Assembly: GCA_001661515.1 (NCBI GenBank)
Contig: LUVW01000031.1
Coordinates: 186,001-250,000 of the forward strand
DNA length: 64,000 nucleotides
Source of the DNA: Capniomyces stellatus
Lineage: Eukaryota > Kickxellomycota > Harpellomycetes > Harpellales > Legeriomycetaceae
Direction of reading: 5' to 3'
Made by a program: the position numbers and the translations under genes. Below, piece by piece: positions 11,321 to 21,156 of the stretch. Under the pieces are notes generated by a model. The model made no database searches. It had not been told where the DNA came from and saw only the letters and a program-made list of their open reading frames with translations. The first letter of the stretch is position 1. Each line of letters opens with the position of its first letter.

Positions 11321-12979
11321 TGATGCTGCCTCGAGCTCACCAATAATATCATCACTTTTTTCCATAGTAGCCAAATCACACAGTAACTTGGATATATTGA
11401 CCAAATGAATGGCTTGGAATATACCATACCGAGAGCTTGTATGGTACTTTTGATTACTTCCTACACTAAAAAAAAAATAATCTCAAAAAGGCTAAATAGA
11501 CAAATTCAAGAATGTGTTGTCATCTTGTTTTTGTAGAAATTAACTTTTTTTCTGCGTGTTTGTTATTTTTTTTTAAACTCAAACTACAATTTGCGTTATA
11601 AATATATTGGGATTTTATTTATTTTACTAATCACACAGGCTGAAAGGCATTACTAGCATTCAATTTGGAGCAGTAGAGAGGTTGGTTATATCGATGATGC
11701 CAAAATAAACTAATATCCAAGCCATCCATTGATGTTGCATTACCAATCCGCAACATGTATCCCTAAAGCATTATATTAAACCAAGATGTTTGAAGTTGCC
11801 ATAAACAATATCAAGAAAACGTGTTAAAATCAATATACTCGCTCGCAATAAAAAAACATTTACTTGATTACTACTTGATTACTACTTTTTTTCATATAAG
11901 CAGCAAGGAATTAGTTTTTTTTTATTATTGAAATTTATTAATATAAAAGTTAATAAATGTGAAAAGTTATAAATGTTACTATAGTAAAAGTAGTGTCTGC
12001 TTAATTAGAGTCTATTCTCCTTTGGATTTGGGGGGTATGTTAGTCAAATTTGGGGTTTATTGCACCTAAATTTTTTTCTTTCGTCATTTTCATTTCCAAA
12101 TTGAGCACTGCTTTTGTTTTATTGATCTTAATGCCATGTAATACCACACTAAACTACATTGCACAAGTATGCCTGTGACCTATTGAGCTGATATGATTCA
12201 GTAACCTGTGCGATTAGCGGTGTTTTTATTGATTAGTGTACAAGAGTTGGTGAGATTGAATAATGTAAATACATTGATTTGACATCTTTGTGTAAAGATG
12301 ATATTGAAGCTGTTTGTAATACTCTATACGCTAATTACGGACATCGTTGGTTTATTTACATAACCCATAACCACAGAATTAGTACTACATTAAATCAGCA
12401 AAGTCGGTGCCTTGCATTGGCTTACACGATAAAAGGTTATTTTTTTTTCCTTGTAATTATTTTTTTTGTAAATTTATAGTTATTTTCCTCATCTTTTATT
12501 TTTTCAATATTGTTAGTGTACAAGAGCTCTTGGCTTTAATCTCTCGAATGCTGTTTGTATGTTTATTATTATTTTTCAAAGTGTTGTTCAAGAGTAAACG
12601 AAAACAAATTGTTTTTTTAATTTTAATTTTAAATATTTTTTTTAATTGAAATCGTGTTTTTTTTTTTTAAACTTTTTATCAGGAGAATTTTAAAATTCAA
12701 TTGTGCTATACAAGTTCCATTTTAACCAAGAAAAAGCAACAAACAAACAAAATCTCAATTTGAAACCCCAAGGCAGAACTCAGAACCATTTACTTATCAT
12801 TGGTATTCTTTTACAAAATAGCACGGAATAAAAAATTGGTATTCCGAGTTAGCAAATCTGAATTAAAATTGTTGTTTTCTATTAAAAATATCAACACAAA
12901 AAAACACAGCCCAATTCAGCTGAAAATAGGCTATTAATTCCTAATTAGATTCGGTTTAAACTTTCCCTCTATTTGTTTT

Positions 12980-13046
12980 GTTCTTGAGATTTATCTTTAC
13001 CTTTTATACATTTAAAAGGCCTCAAGAACTCGATGGCAGGCCTTTT
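12980..13046. repeat. Two interleaved 9-nt inverted repeats
   Basis: GTTCTTGAG (12980-12988) pairs with CTCAAGAAC (13021-13029), and AAAAGGCCT (13014-13022) pairs with AGGCCTTTT (13038-13046). The arms interleave, as in an H-type pseudoknot, and overlap by two bases. The structure lies about 350-415 bases before the arrestin-like start codon, so it could be promoter DNA or leader RNA. Confidence 0.6.
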
Positions 13047-13394
13047 ACATATTTGGCACACTCAGTATCTTGGAATTCAAGCTCAACTACACCCAACGCT
13101 TTTATTTACGTTTACGTTTAAATTGATATAAAAATAATTCAGCCTTACAAGCACCAGAAAGTAAAAAAAAAAAAAAAGAGGAAAAGTAAAAAAGATAGAG
13201 AAAGAAAAATAAAAAGAAGAAAAAGTTAAATTATATCGTGCAAAAGACCTGCACTCTTTTCTCCACTAATCACCCTAGCCACTATTTAATACCAATATCA
13301 CATTTACAGTTAGAACAACAAGCTAGCACAAATTTACTCTCCCTCCCCCAACCAACATCCAATAGATAGGACCAACACTACATATACACATAGA

Positions 13395-16300
13395 ATGAAG
13401 CCGGAGCTATCCATTGAGCTTGATAGCGACGAGGTGTTCATTTCTAAAAAGGGGAGCAATAAAAACAACGCACATTTCAATTATGAATACAACGCTGTTA
13501 CGGGCCAAGTAAAGGTCAATGTATTGGTAGCAACCAAGGCCAAGACGTTGACAATCGAGTTTAGGGGTGTGGAAGTACTGCCTTCCAAAAAGAATGCCGA
13601 CGCACAACCCCAGTTTAGTGATAAAAGCACCATTTATGCAAAAACGTCGCTGTTTGGATACCTGCTGACCGAGGAGGAGCAGTTGGTTAACTTGGAACCT
13701 GGAGAACACATGTTCCCCTTCAACCTGTCTATTCCGCCCAACATTACTCCAACAGCCTCAACAAAGATAGGGTCTATTAGCTATAAATTGAGGGTGAAGT
13801 TTGAGCAGCAAGACACAGCAAGAAACGCCGTGTGCGAAAAAGATATAAGCGTGGTTAACGCTCCCAGCGAATATAAAAAGGGTTCGTTGGGAAATCCAAT
13901 TGGACAGAGTAAGATGCAGAACACTCATGAAAGCAGCGGCCTGACATCGATGATTGGCACAGAGGTCGGCCCGAATAAAGGATCACCTATTAACTTGGAG
14001 TTGAAGATACCAGAGCTGGCTAGAATACGAGTCAGCGGTAAAAACAGCACATTCAATGAGGGCGACTCGGTTGATTTAAAAGTGATTGCTGCCACCGCGT
14101 TTCCGCATCTAGCATCACTGCGCATCTTGGTTTTGTTGAAGGAATATACCACATGCATAATGGCTGTTTCGTCAAACAGTCTAGTGGGTGTTGGTAGCAA
14201 CGACATGAAAACAATACATTCGAAAAGAACTATCTGGGAGAAATCAATACATGTTCTCAGCTCAAACTCAGAGGACCCAAACGGTGCAAACGGAAATAAA
14301 ACTAAAGACGAAAACAAACAGAAGAATAACATAAGATGTAACCCTAGCAATATAGAGTACTCTAGCGCTGAAAAAAATAAAAGGATAAGCACGGTTGTTG
14401 ACAAAAGTTCGGCCAAAAATATGAATCAACTAGTCAAGAAAAGCAACAGCGTTAACTTTCCTATTGAATTGGGCATGGATGCAAACAATGCGTATAACAA
14501 AATGCTTGATGCTAACAAACAAGACAATCTGAATCTGTCTAGCAGTAATACGGCTATAAACATGGGCGGAAGTGTGGCATCAAACAATCCAATGAGCATT
14601 GGCCTGGGAAGGGAAAAGGGGTCTACAAGTTTAGAAACAGTTACCAGCAAACATCTCAATATTGAAACAGACGAAAATAACAAAGCTGTTAACGAAACAG
14701 GCGGGAATAGCAAGATTGTAGATGGAACAGAAACAGTGAAAAGCACAGAGGCTCGTTGCCAAAACCAAACAAAAGATAGCAAGAGCGAACCTAATAAGTC
14801 CAAGCTTGCTGGAAAGTCGATAAGGTTGAACTGGAAGAGCAAAAGGGACGAAAGCAGGGCAGAGACCAGACTAGTTGAAATAATCCCCCTAGTTTCGGGG
14901 AAAAAAGTAAATTATGACATATCATCGCCCAACATAAACGTTGAGCACCATTTGATAGTGTACGTAGAGGCAACCAGGCTAGGATTTCAGAACAGTGATA
15001 TGAGCAGCGATAAGCTGGACAGTGAAAAGATAAGCAGCAGCTCTGAAACCACAAGCGTGTTGAAAGCGTCCAAGTCCAAACGAATTTTGATTATTCCAAA
15101 ATGGAGAATAAAGAACCATAAATTTTTGGAAAAGCAGAACCAAGTTCTAAGCCCAAGCCAAAACCAGAGCCATAATACAGCACAAGATCAAAACAACAAC
15201 CACAAACATAGCGTATACCAATACCAGGGCCAATACCAGAACCAGAATCTAAACCAAAGCCAGAGTCTAAACCAGTTTGTTGTAAGAAAATCGGCAGAAT
15301 ATAGAAAAAACTCGTCAAAAAGTTCAGAGTACACTACCAAGGCCAATTTGTTCTCGAAGGTTAGCAACGATAGTGATAGCTCGTTGGACATCTTTCCCAG
15401 CCAAACCGAAGTGGCACAGAAGGACCTTAAGCTAAGGAATGGCTCTGTTTCTAACCCATCAAAGGGCTCAGTCTCGAGTATAGAGTACTTTAGGCACAGC
15501 AGCGACTCGTACCAAAGGAGCCACAACTCGAGTATTCTGTACCGCAGTGGGTCAAAGCACTCTTCGGTTAAAAAGGATGACTTGAGTTTAACCAAGATAA
15601 AGGAAGCAGTAGTACCGGACAGCATGTCTCACTTATTGTACAACGAGGACCAGGTTCAGAAAAAAGGTTTAACTGAGGTGGATGAGTACAATCGATTGAG
15701 CTTCACTATTCCCGAGCCCTCAGCAATTGGGGGAGCGGGAAACACTTTGCCAGGGTACTACAGAGGTGACCTATCGATGTATTTTTTGGGCGCAAACAAC
15801 AGGGCGGCTAACAGGAGCGGCAATTTTGGCAGCTACAACAAGTACATGAGGACAAACAAGAGCAGCAGAATAGCGCTGGATTCGAGGTTGCAAAACCTGA
15901 CGAAAAAAAGAAGCGATGCGTTTTTTTCATCTCTAGAGTCAACACTGGAGCCAGAGCATATCTTGCACAGAACAAGCAGCGCGCAGTCGATATCGAGCTC
16001 CGCATATACTGGTCGATCTGCAGCAAAAAGCACAAACTACAGCGCCAAACCACAAAATACAACGACCAAAGAAGAATATGTGTCTAGCAATAGCAATCAC
16101 GAAAGCATGTTCAGAAGTTCAACAATAAAAAACAGAAGCTTCGAGTCAAATGGAGCACCCAAGTTTACAAGATGGTACCCGGAGGAGCACAAAGTAAGAA
16201 AACTCGAAGGCGATGGCAGAAATGGCTCAAATCCAGGAAAAATCAAATCAAAGATAGTAAAAGAGCAGATCAGGCAGAGCTACTTGGACGGTATGGCATT

Positions 16301-17429
16301 TTTAAGTGAGAGGACAAAGATGGATAGGCCAGAGCTACCTGCAAAGAACGAGAGTCAGAAGTCGTTCTCTAAAAGCGGGGGCTCTGTTGACCCTTCAAGG
16401 ATTATTATTAAAAGATCGATCAGTCTACTCAACAAACAGCACATACCAAACAGAAAAAAGTCCAAAGACAATCTGCTAAAAATAAAAGAGAGAGATCCGG
16501 TGTTTGATCCTGGCATGTTTGATTCGGTTCTGAACAAATCGAACGAGTATAGCGAGAATTGCAAGAGGGAAAGCCTACTGAAACCGCTACCAGCTACTTT
16601 AAAGAGTGAAAAAGTCTTGCCGAAGGTTCCAGACCTGATCGAGTTCTTTGAACTATCCGAGATCAAGGAGCTTGACACAATAAATGGCTACAACAAGTCT
16701 AGGATCTACGCTGATCTTAAAGAGCTTGACGAAATGAACGAGTTCCGGAACTCAATGACCTATGGCGGAATAAAAAACGAGTCAGGCACGTTTAACGAGT
16801 TTATAACTGAGTCCAGATCAGATCTAAAAGACTCCGAGTCAGACACATCGCAAAGACTTGCTAAAAACAAACCGGTTTCTGCTGGGCTGTTTGATTTGAG
16901 GCGCTCTGATTGGGACCTGGGCCTGATTCCTGACCAAATCGACAAAAAACCAAACGTCAATGTCCTCGAGTACGTTGAAACCGCTGAAATTGAGTCAATA
17001 AGCCAAAGTACTCACTCGGAACTTAATAAAGTGGTGTATCTTGATGATAAAAACAAAAACAAGCCGGAAAGCTGCTACAGAACCATCCATATCAAGCCTT
17101 CGCTAACTTCCATCTTTTCTGCCTGCTCGTCCACCAGCACATACGTGTTTATTGATAACAACAACATTCCCTTTTACAAGATTGGAAAATGCCAATCCCC
17201 ATTCCAACTTATCTCTGCCAAAAACCTTCTTGTCTTTTTTAACAGTCTGTTCAACAAGTTACCCTCCAAGTCCTCACTGAAAGATCTCGAAAAGAACTAC
17301 TTGAGCTTTGTTTTCGATCTGGAATCCCCTGCTGATGACGCTATCAACCGTCGCCTGTCACTTTTAGGCGGCGAGTACCTAATTATCAAAAAAACAAACC
17401 AAGAACTCAACAACATGGTAATGGCCTAA
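13395..17429 (+). CDS. Large arrestin-fold (alpha-arrestin-like) protein, 1344 aa, with split C-lobe and long disordered tail
   Basis: The N-terminal ~155 residues resemble an arrestin N-lobe: a TIEFRGVEV strand, LEPGEHMFPFNLSIPPNITP (the fungal arrestin pattern of an L..G.h.FPF core followed by P..PTS) and a GSISYKLRVKF strand. Residues ~200-275 look like the start of the C-lobe. The last C-lobe strands appear only at ~488-570, ending in SKRILIIPKWRI, so ~210 low-complexity residues rich in Asn, Ser and Lys are inserted within the C-lobe. The tail to 1344 is Ser/Lys/Asn-rich with a Q/N patch (~600-640), and the last ~110 residues look folded. Fungal alpha-arrestins usually bring Rsp5-type ubiquitin ligases to plasma-membrane transporters. 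I did not find a clear PPxY motif, so the ligase-adaptor role is uncertain. The ATG is preceded by a purine-rich leader, and the frame needs no intron. Confidence 0.75.
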   Translation: MKPELSIELDSDEVFISKKGSNKNNAHFNYEYNAVTGQVKVNVLVATKAKTLTIEFRGVEVLPSKKNADAQPQFSDKSTIYAKTSLFGYLLTEEEQLVNLEPGEHMFPFNLSIPPNITPTASTKIGSISYKLRVKFEQQDTARNAVCEKDISVVNAPSEYKKGSLGNPIGQSKMQNTHESSGLTSMIGTEVGPNKGSPINLELKIPELARIRVSGKNSTFNEGDSVDLKVIAATAFPHLASLRILVLLKEYTTCIMAVSSNSLVGVGSNDMKTIHSKRTIWEKSIHVLSSNSEDPNGANGNKTKDENKQKNNIRCNPSNIEYSSAEKNKRISTVVDKSSAKNMNQLVKKSNSVNFPIELGMDANNAYNKMLDANKQDNLNLSSSNTAINMGGSVASNNPMSIGLGREKGSTSLETVTSKHLNIETDENNKAVNETGGNSKIVDGTETVKSTEARCQNQTKDSKSEPNKSKLAGKSIRLNWKSKRDESRAETRLVEIIPLVSGKKVNYDISSPNINVEHHLIVYVEATRLGFQNSDMSSDKLDSEKISSSSETTSVLKASKSKRILIIPKWRIKNHKFLEKQNQVLSPSQNQSHNTAQDQNNNHKHSVYQYQGQYQNQNLNQSQSLNQFVVRKSAEYRKNSSKSSEYTTKANLFSKVSNDSDSSLDIFPSQTEVAQKDLKLRNGSVSNPSKGSVSSIEYFRHSSDSYQRSHNSSILYRSGSKHSSVKKDDLSLTKIKEAVVPDSMSHLLYNEDQVQKKGLTEVDEYNRLSFTIPEPSAIGGAGNTLPGYYRGDLSMYFLGANNRAANRSGNFGSYNKYMRTNKSSRIALDSRLQNLTKKRSDAFFSSLESTLEPEHILHRTSSAQSISSSAYTGRSAAKSTNYSAKPQNTTTKEEYVSSNSNHESMFRSSTIKNRSFESNGAPKFTRWYPEEHKVRKLEGDGRNGSNPGKIKSKIVKEQIRQSYLDGMAFLSERTKMDRPELPAKNESQKSFSKSGGSVDPSRIIIKRSISLLNKQHIPNRKKSKDNLLKIKERDPVFDPGMFDSVLNKSNEYSENCKRESLLKPLPATLKSEKVLPKVPDLIEFFELSEIKELDTINGYNKSRIYADLKELDEMNEFRNSMTYGGIKNESGTFNEFITESRSDLKDSESDTSQRLAKNKPVSAGLFDLRRSDWDLGLIPDQIDKKPNVNVLEYVETAEIESISQSTHSELNKVVYLDDKNKNKPESCYRTIHIKPSLTSIFSACSSTSTYVFIDNNNIPFYKIGKCQSPFQLISAKNLLVFFNSLFNKLPSKSSLKDLEKNYLSFVFDLESPADDAINRRLSLLGGEYLIIKKTNQELNNMVMA

Positions 17430-18114
17430 CCTCCCCTCCCCCCCTAACCCCCCAACCTAAATTCGGCTCATTAACTAACTAACAATTATTAAATCCATGA
17501 CATATCTAAACTTTACGCATCCCTTATATTCTCCCAAAAGTAAATCTTCTCACCTATCTCTTTGTCCTACATAAAAAAAAACCCCCCAACTTTGAAAACC
17601 GAAATGATTCGAATTCTCTATCCAACTTCCACGCCGAAATGTATCATTATATCATCCCCCCTTACCGCCTATCCCACAATACTACCTTTAATATACTACT
17701 TCTACAAAAAAAAAAAAATTAAATTAAACAAGAGGAATCGTTGGCAATTTTATCTATTGACACACTTATTTCTCTACTTTTCGCATTGTTACTCGATGCT
17801 AATACGACATTCATCCTTTTATTCCCAAACTTGCAGCCTATTCTCGGCCGAGTTTTTTTTTCTTTTTTTCTTTTCAACTCTATAGAATGACTTTTATTAT
17901 AATTTATACACTACCAATACTGGTGCAACTCCCCTCCCACTCACGCTTAAAAATAATTAAACACCTTTTGTTACAAACTCGTATAATGCTTCACGATATT
18001 AAAACCCAATTTTTTATTTTAAAAAAAAAAAAAAGTAACTATTAAAAGCACAAAATTGGAAGCCAACTAGATTTGTAAAATGATCATGAAGCTGGGATAA
18101 ACATACTAGAATAT
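17430..18114. other. Convergent 3' spacer
   Basis: This lies between the 3' ends of the arrestin-like gene and dihydroorotase. It is AT-rich with several A- and T-runs (for example near 17707 and 18020) that could serve 3' end formation on both strands. I see no coding or RNA gene signal. Confidence 0.6.
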
Positions 18115-19251
18115 TTAGTTGTTTATGATTCTCCATGGCAGTTCATGGCCAGAAACAAACGGCACTACACCGTGTCCAGCAGAAGGGGCCGCAGTTCCGT
18201 CGGGGGTAGATGTCTTAGTAGGTTCAATGACGTTGTAAAGTTCGGGGACGCTGAAGCTTTGTTTGACTAGGGATATTTTATCAGAAGTGTTTTTAGGCAG
18301 TTTGTAAAACTGTCTTCCAAAGTGAGTGCAAAACCCTTCGACTTTATCAAGGCAGCCGAGTTTTTCAAAAATCGATACCATCAAAGGAAGCAGAATTGGG
18401 CTAGTGAAGACACCAGCAGCGGGACTAGCGTTCTCTTTGTTAGACTTCAAATGAGGAGCAGAGTCGCTGCCCAAAAAGAATCTTGGGTGGGCTGCAGTCA
18501 CAACCTGGCGAAGAGCCAATCTGTCTGAGGGAAACTTGGCGACTGGCTTGCAGTAATTGTGTGGCTGACCAGCCCAGTCATCAATGGTCAGTAGCAGGTG
18601 GTGGCAGGTAATTGTACACGCTACAGTTTCACCAAGCGACTTTACACAGTCGATTGCGGCTTTTGTTGTTGCGTGTTCAAGAACTATCCGCAGTTTGGGG
18701 AATTCCGCGTGGATCCATTTTAGCGTTGAGAGAAACTTTTCCTCGGCATTCAATACGCATATATTCTCTTCGTGGTTGTTTGGGCATTCGCCGTGCAGGT
18801 TCAGCACCATGTCTTTTTCTTCCATCGCCAAAAAGGTTTCGGTGTAAGCGGACAAATCACCAACACCAAATTGCGAGTTTGTTGTTACGCCCATTGGGTA
18901 CATTTTGACACCAGTAATTCCGTGCTCGCTAGCCTTGTAAATCTCTTCCTTTGTAAGCAATGGGTTCAGGTACAGGGACATTACCAGCTCAAGTTTTGGA
19001 TCCAGGGCCTGGATCTCCTCCTTGTACTTTAGCACCTGGTCAGTGTTGACCAAAGGTGGAACAAGGTTTGGCATAACAAACACTGTCCCTACTCCGCCCT
19101 GGCTAACTGTAGGAACAACAGATTCCAACATTAATCCCTGTCTCAGATGCACGTGAAAGTCGCTTGCCTTGCATATCTCTATTTCTGTTCCCTCCTCGTA
19201 AACCTTGGCGGATTCATTGTTGTTTTTTGTCCAAAAGCTATTGAAACTCAT
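18115..19251 (-). CDS. URA4: Dihydroorotase (class II), pyrimidine biosynthesis
   Basis: The enzyme catalyses cyclisation of carbamoyl-aspartate to dihydroorotate, the third step of UMP synthesis. The 378-residue protein has the family signature in order: metal ligands HxH in DFHVHLRQG (residues ~33 and 35), MPNLVPP, the lysine that is carbamylated in the family in GVKMYPMG followed by TTNS (Lys ~116), LHGE, EHATTK, CHHLLLT, and GSDSAPH with the catalytic aspartate. Length and motif spacing match the stand-alone E. coli PyrC/yeast Ura4 type rather than the CAD-fused type. The ATG at 19249-19251 was chosen over an in-frame GTG two codons upstream because this is a nuclear gene. No intron is seen. 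It is divergently arranged with NAA30. Confidence 0.96.
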   Translation of the reverse strand: MSFNSFWTKNNNESAKVYEEGTEIEICKASDFHVHLRQGLMLESVVPTVSQGGVGTVFVMPNLVPPLVNTDQVLKYKEEIQALDPKLELVMSLYLNPLLTKEEIYKASEHGITGVKMYPMGVTTNSQFGVGDLSAYTETFLAMEEKDMVLNLHGECPNNHEENICVLNAEEKFLSTLKWIHAEFPKLRIVLEHATTKAAIDCVKSLGETVACTITCHHLLLTIDDWAGQPHNYCKPVAKFPSDRLALRQVVTAAHPRFFLGSDSAPHLKSNKENASPAAGVFTSPILLPLMVSIFEKLGCLDKVEGFCTHFGRQFYKLPKNTSDKISLVKQSFSVPELYNVIEPTKTSTPDGTAAPSAGHGVVPFVSGHELPWRIINN

Positions 19252-19908
19252 TTCCACTTGGTAATTTACTTTATTCGCTTGTAGTGCTTTGTATAGTCAC
19301 TTGGTTATATATATATAAGTTGATGGGGAGCAGGACTAGGATGATGTTGAATCTGTTTACTAACTAGTGTTATTTTAAGCACCGTTGCAACTCTTTTTAT
19401 TCTTATTTTTATTTTATTTTTAGGTGTTTTAATTCTCGAGTGAAGCTTTGTGATTTGGAGATGCATTTTTTTATATTTTCTTTTTTATTTTTGTTTTATT
19501 TGCAGAAATAAAAGTTTTATGCACCATTTTATATTGATAATATTGTTTACTGATCACTGATTGATTGAGTTTAATCTTTCATCAAACCAAGCCCAATTTA
19601 ATCTAACCCAAACTATGCCAAATCTGTCAAACCAAATTCAAATAAATCCCCCGACTAGGTTAGTGTTATTAAGTCCAAGTTCCGAGCAAAATCAAGCGGA
19701 AATAGGTTTAGGTATTCTTGTTAAAACTTTACGTTTATTGAAACAACATTCGACTTTATAATACTTGTTATTATTGCAAAGTACAGTTAACATTTAAAAC
19801 ACAAACTTTTTGTCCATTGAAATTAGATGGGATAGCTTTTATTTCAACTACAAGATAAAAGGAAATAGAATATATAAAAACAAAAAAAGGAAGTAGTAAA
19901 AGATAGAC
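19252..19908. other. Shared divergent promoter region of URA4 and NAA30
   Basis: This is 657 bases between two divergent start codons. It is AT-rich, with a TATATATATA run near 19307-19316 on the URA4 side and an AATATATAAAA stretch near 19868-19880 just before the NAA30 start. Nothing coding is supported. Confidence 0.5.
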
Positions 19909-20929
19909 ATGAAAAAAGAGGATTTAGACGGTGCTTTAAACACAGCAGAACCACAAGAAATAATCGACCTATATGTAACTCAAGAGCAAGAAAAACCAGA
20001 CCCTAAAGGCAAAGGCAAAGGCGGTGGGAAAACGAAATCCGAAATAGACATGGAATTGAAATTGGAATTTGAGGTTGAGCAAGAAACGAAAAGAGTAAAT
20101 TCGGCTAAAATCAATGAACTACTGGAAAAAACCAATGCAATAAACGAAGCTGATTCAACAGGGATTCGGTATGTACAATATTCTACTGAGCAGCAGCTAC
20201 AAACAGCGATTGAACTGATAGAACGAGACTTGTCAGAACCGTACTCAATATACACATACCGATACTTTGTCTGCCAATGGCCCCAGTTCTTTTTTCTCGT
20301 AAGAAAAAAACAACATTACAATCACCATTACCATACTTTAAGTTTCCCGTACTTTATGACTTTAATTTTAACCAAGTGGAAAATATTATATTGTTTTTTT
20401 TTTTGTAATAATATAATGAAATTGTTAGGCTATGGTTGGTGAGGAGTGTGCTGGGGTTATAATTTCAAGGCTTGAATTGCACACACGAGGAGCAGATCGG
20501 TTGTTTGACGAATCAAAAGTGTTCTTAAACCGTGGATACATTGCAATGCTTGCCACCAACAAGCTGTATAGAAATCGGGGAATTGGAAGAAGTTTGGTTC
20601 AATTAACAATAGATTCAATGAAGATTGAAAGCGCCGACGAGGTAAAAACCTCCTTCATAACTCTCAGGCTTTTATGCCGATTTATTTTATCATAGTGAAT
20701 ATTGGGTCTAGACAGTTCAATTGGCGATAGGTATAAAAAGTGGATTTGGTAAATGATAAAATAGATTGTTTTAGAGACAGAAGAGGACAATTATGGGGCA
20801 CTGAATTTATACGAATCGTTGGGATTTATCCGAGACAAAAAACTGCACCGATACTATCTTGGTGGCAAAGAGGCATATAGACTTAAGCTATGGCTTCCAA
20901 ATGAGGAAGAGTTGAAGTTGGCAAAGTGA
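19909..20929 (+). CDS. NAA30: N-alpha-acetyltransferase 30, catalytic subunit of NatC (3 exons, 251 aa)
   Basis: NatC acetylates protein N-termini starting with Met followed by a hydrophobic residue. Exons 19909-20298, 20429-20641 and 20777-20929 join in phase to 251 residues. Conserved Naa30/Mak3 blocks are intact: [30 protein letters not shown], the GNAT acetyl-CoA loop [21 protein letters not shown], and [17 protein letters not shown] at the C-terminus. The first ~90 residues are a lysine/glutamate-rich extension absent from short homologues. Exon 2 ends at GACGAG|GTAAAA. Keeping frame requires the second AG of a TTAGAG at the second acceptor, with exon 3 starting ACAGAAGAG; the usual VVLETE segment is then shortened. 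Confidence 0.92.
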
Positions 20930-21156
20930 AGTTTAACAAGCTTAGGATCCTGAGGTTTTATGGCTAAAGTGTTTATGTTATAAATATATAGTTTATTAAT
21001 AACTAGTAGTTTTTATTATTATTATTATTAGTTAAAATAGAGGAAGGATAAAGATGAATAATATAAATATATATATATGTAAGCTGGAATAAGACAATAA
21101 AAGAAAAGTTAATAAAAGAGAGAAAAGAAAAGAAAAGTAGAGAAAGATTCAAGTGG

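Larger units (their letters stand above)
8058..13394. other. Long AT-rich spacer between divergent midasin and arrestin-like genes
   Basis: I see no convincing coding exon, tRNA or snRNA here. The first ~900 bases are T-rich on the plus strand, i.e. purine-rich on the midasin coding strand. The spacer also holds a poly-T tract with nine N, a 20-nt tandem repeat, an interleaved inverted repeat and a purine tract just before the arrestin-like gene, all listed separately. Short open frames are AT-rich and show no recognisable motifs. Confidence 0.6.

Noticed and set aside
8058..13394. tRNA or snRNA genes in the large spacers
   Set aside because: I looked for B-box-like GGTTCRANNC motifs paired with A-boxes and for U6-like sequence, and found none convincing. 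A proper covariance-model scan could still find some.
19252..19257. Upstream GTG start giving two extra residues to dihydroorotase
   Set aside because: A nuclear gene is expected to use ATG; ATG at 19249-19251 fits the family.
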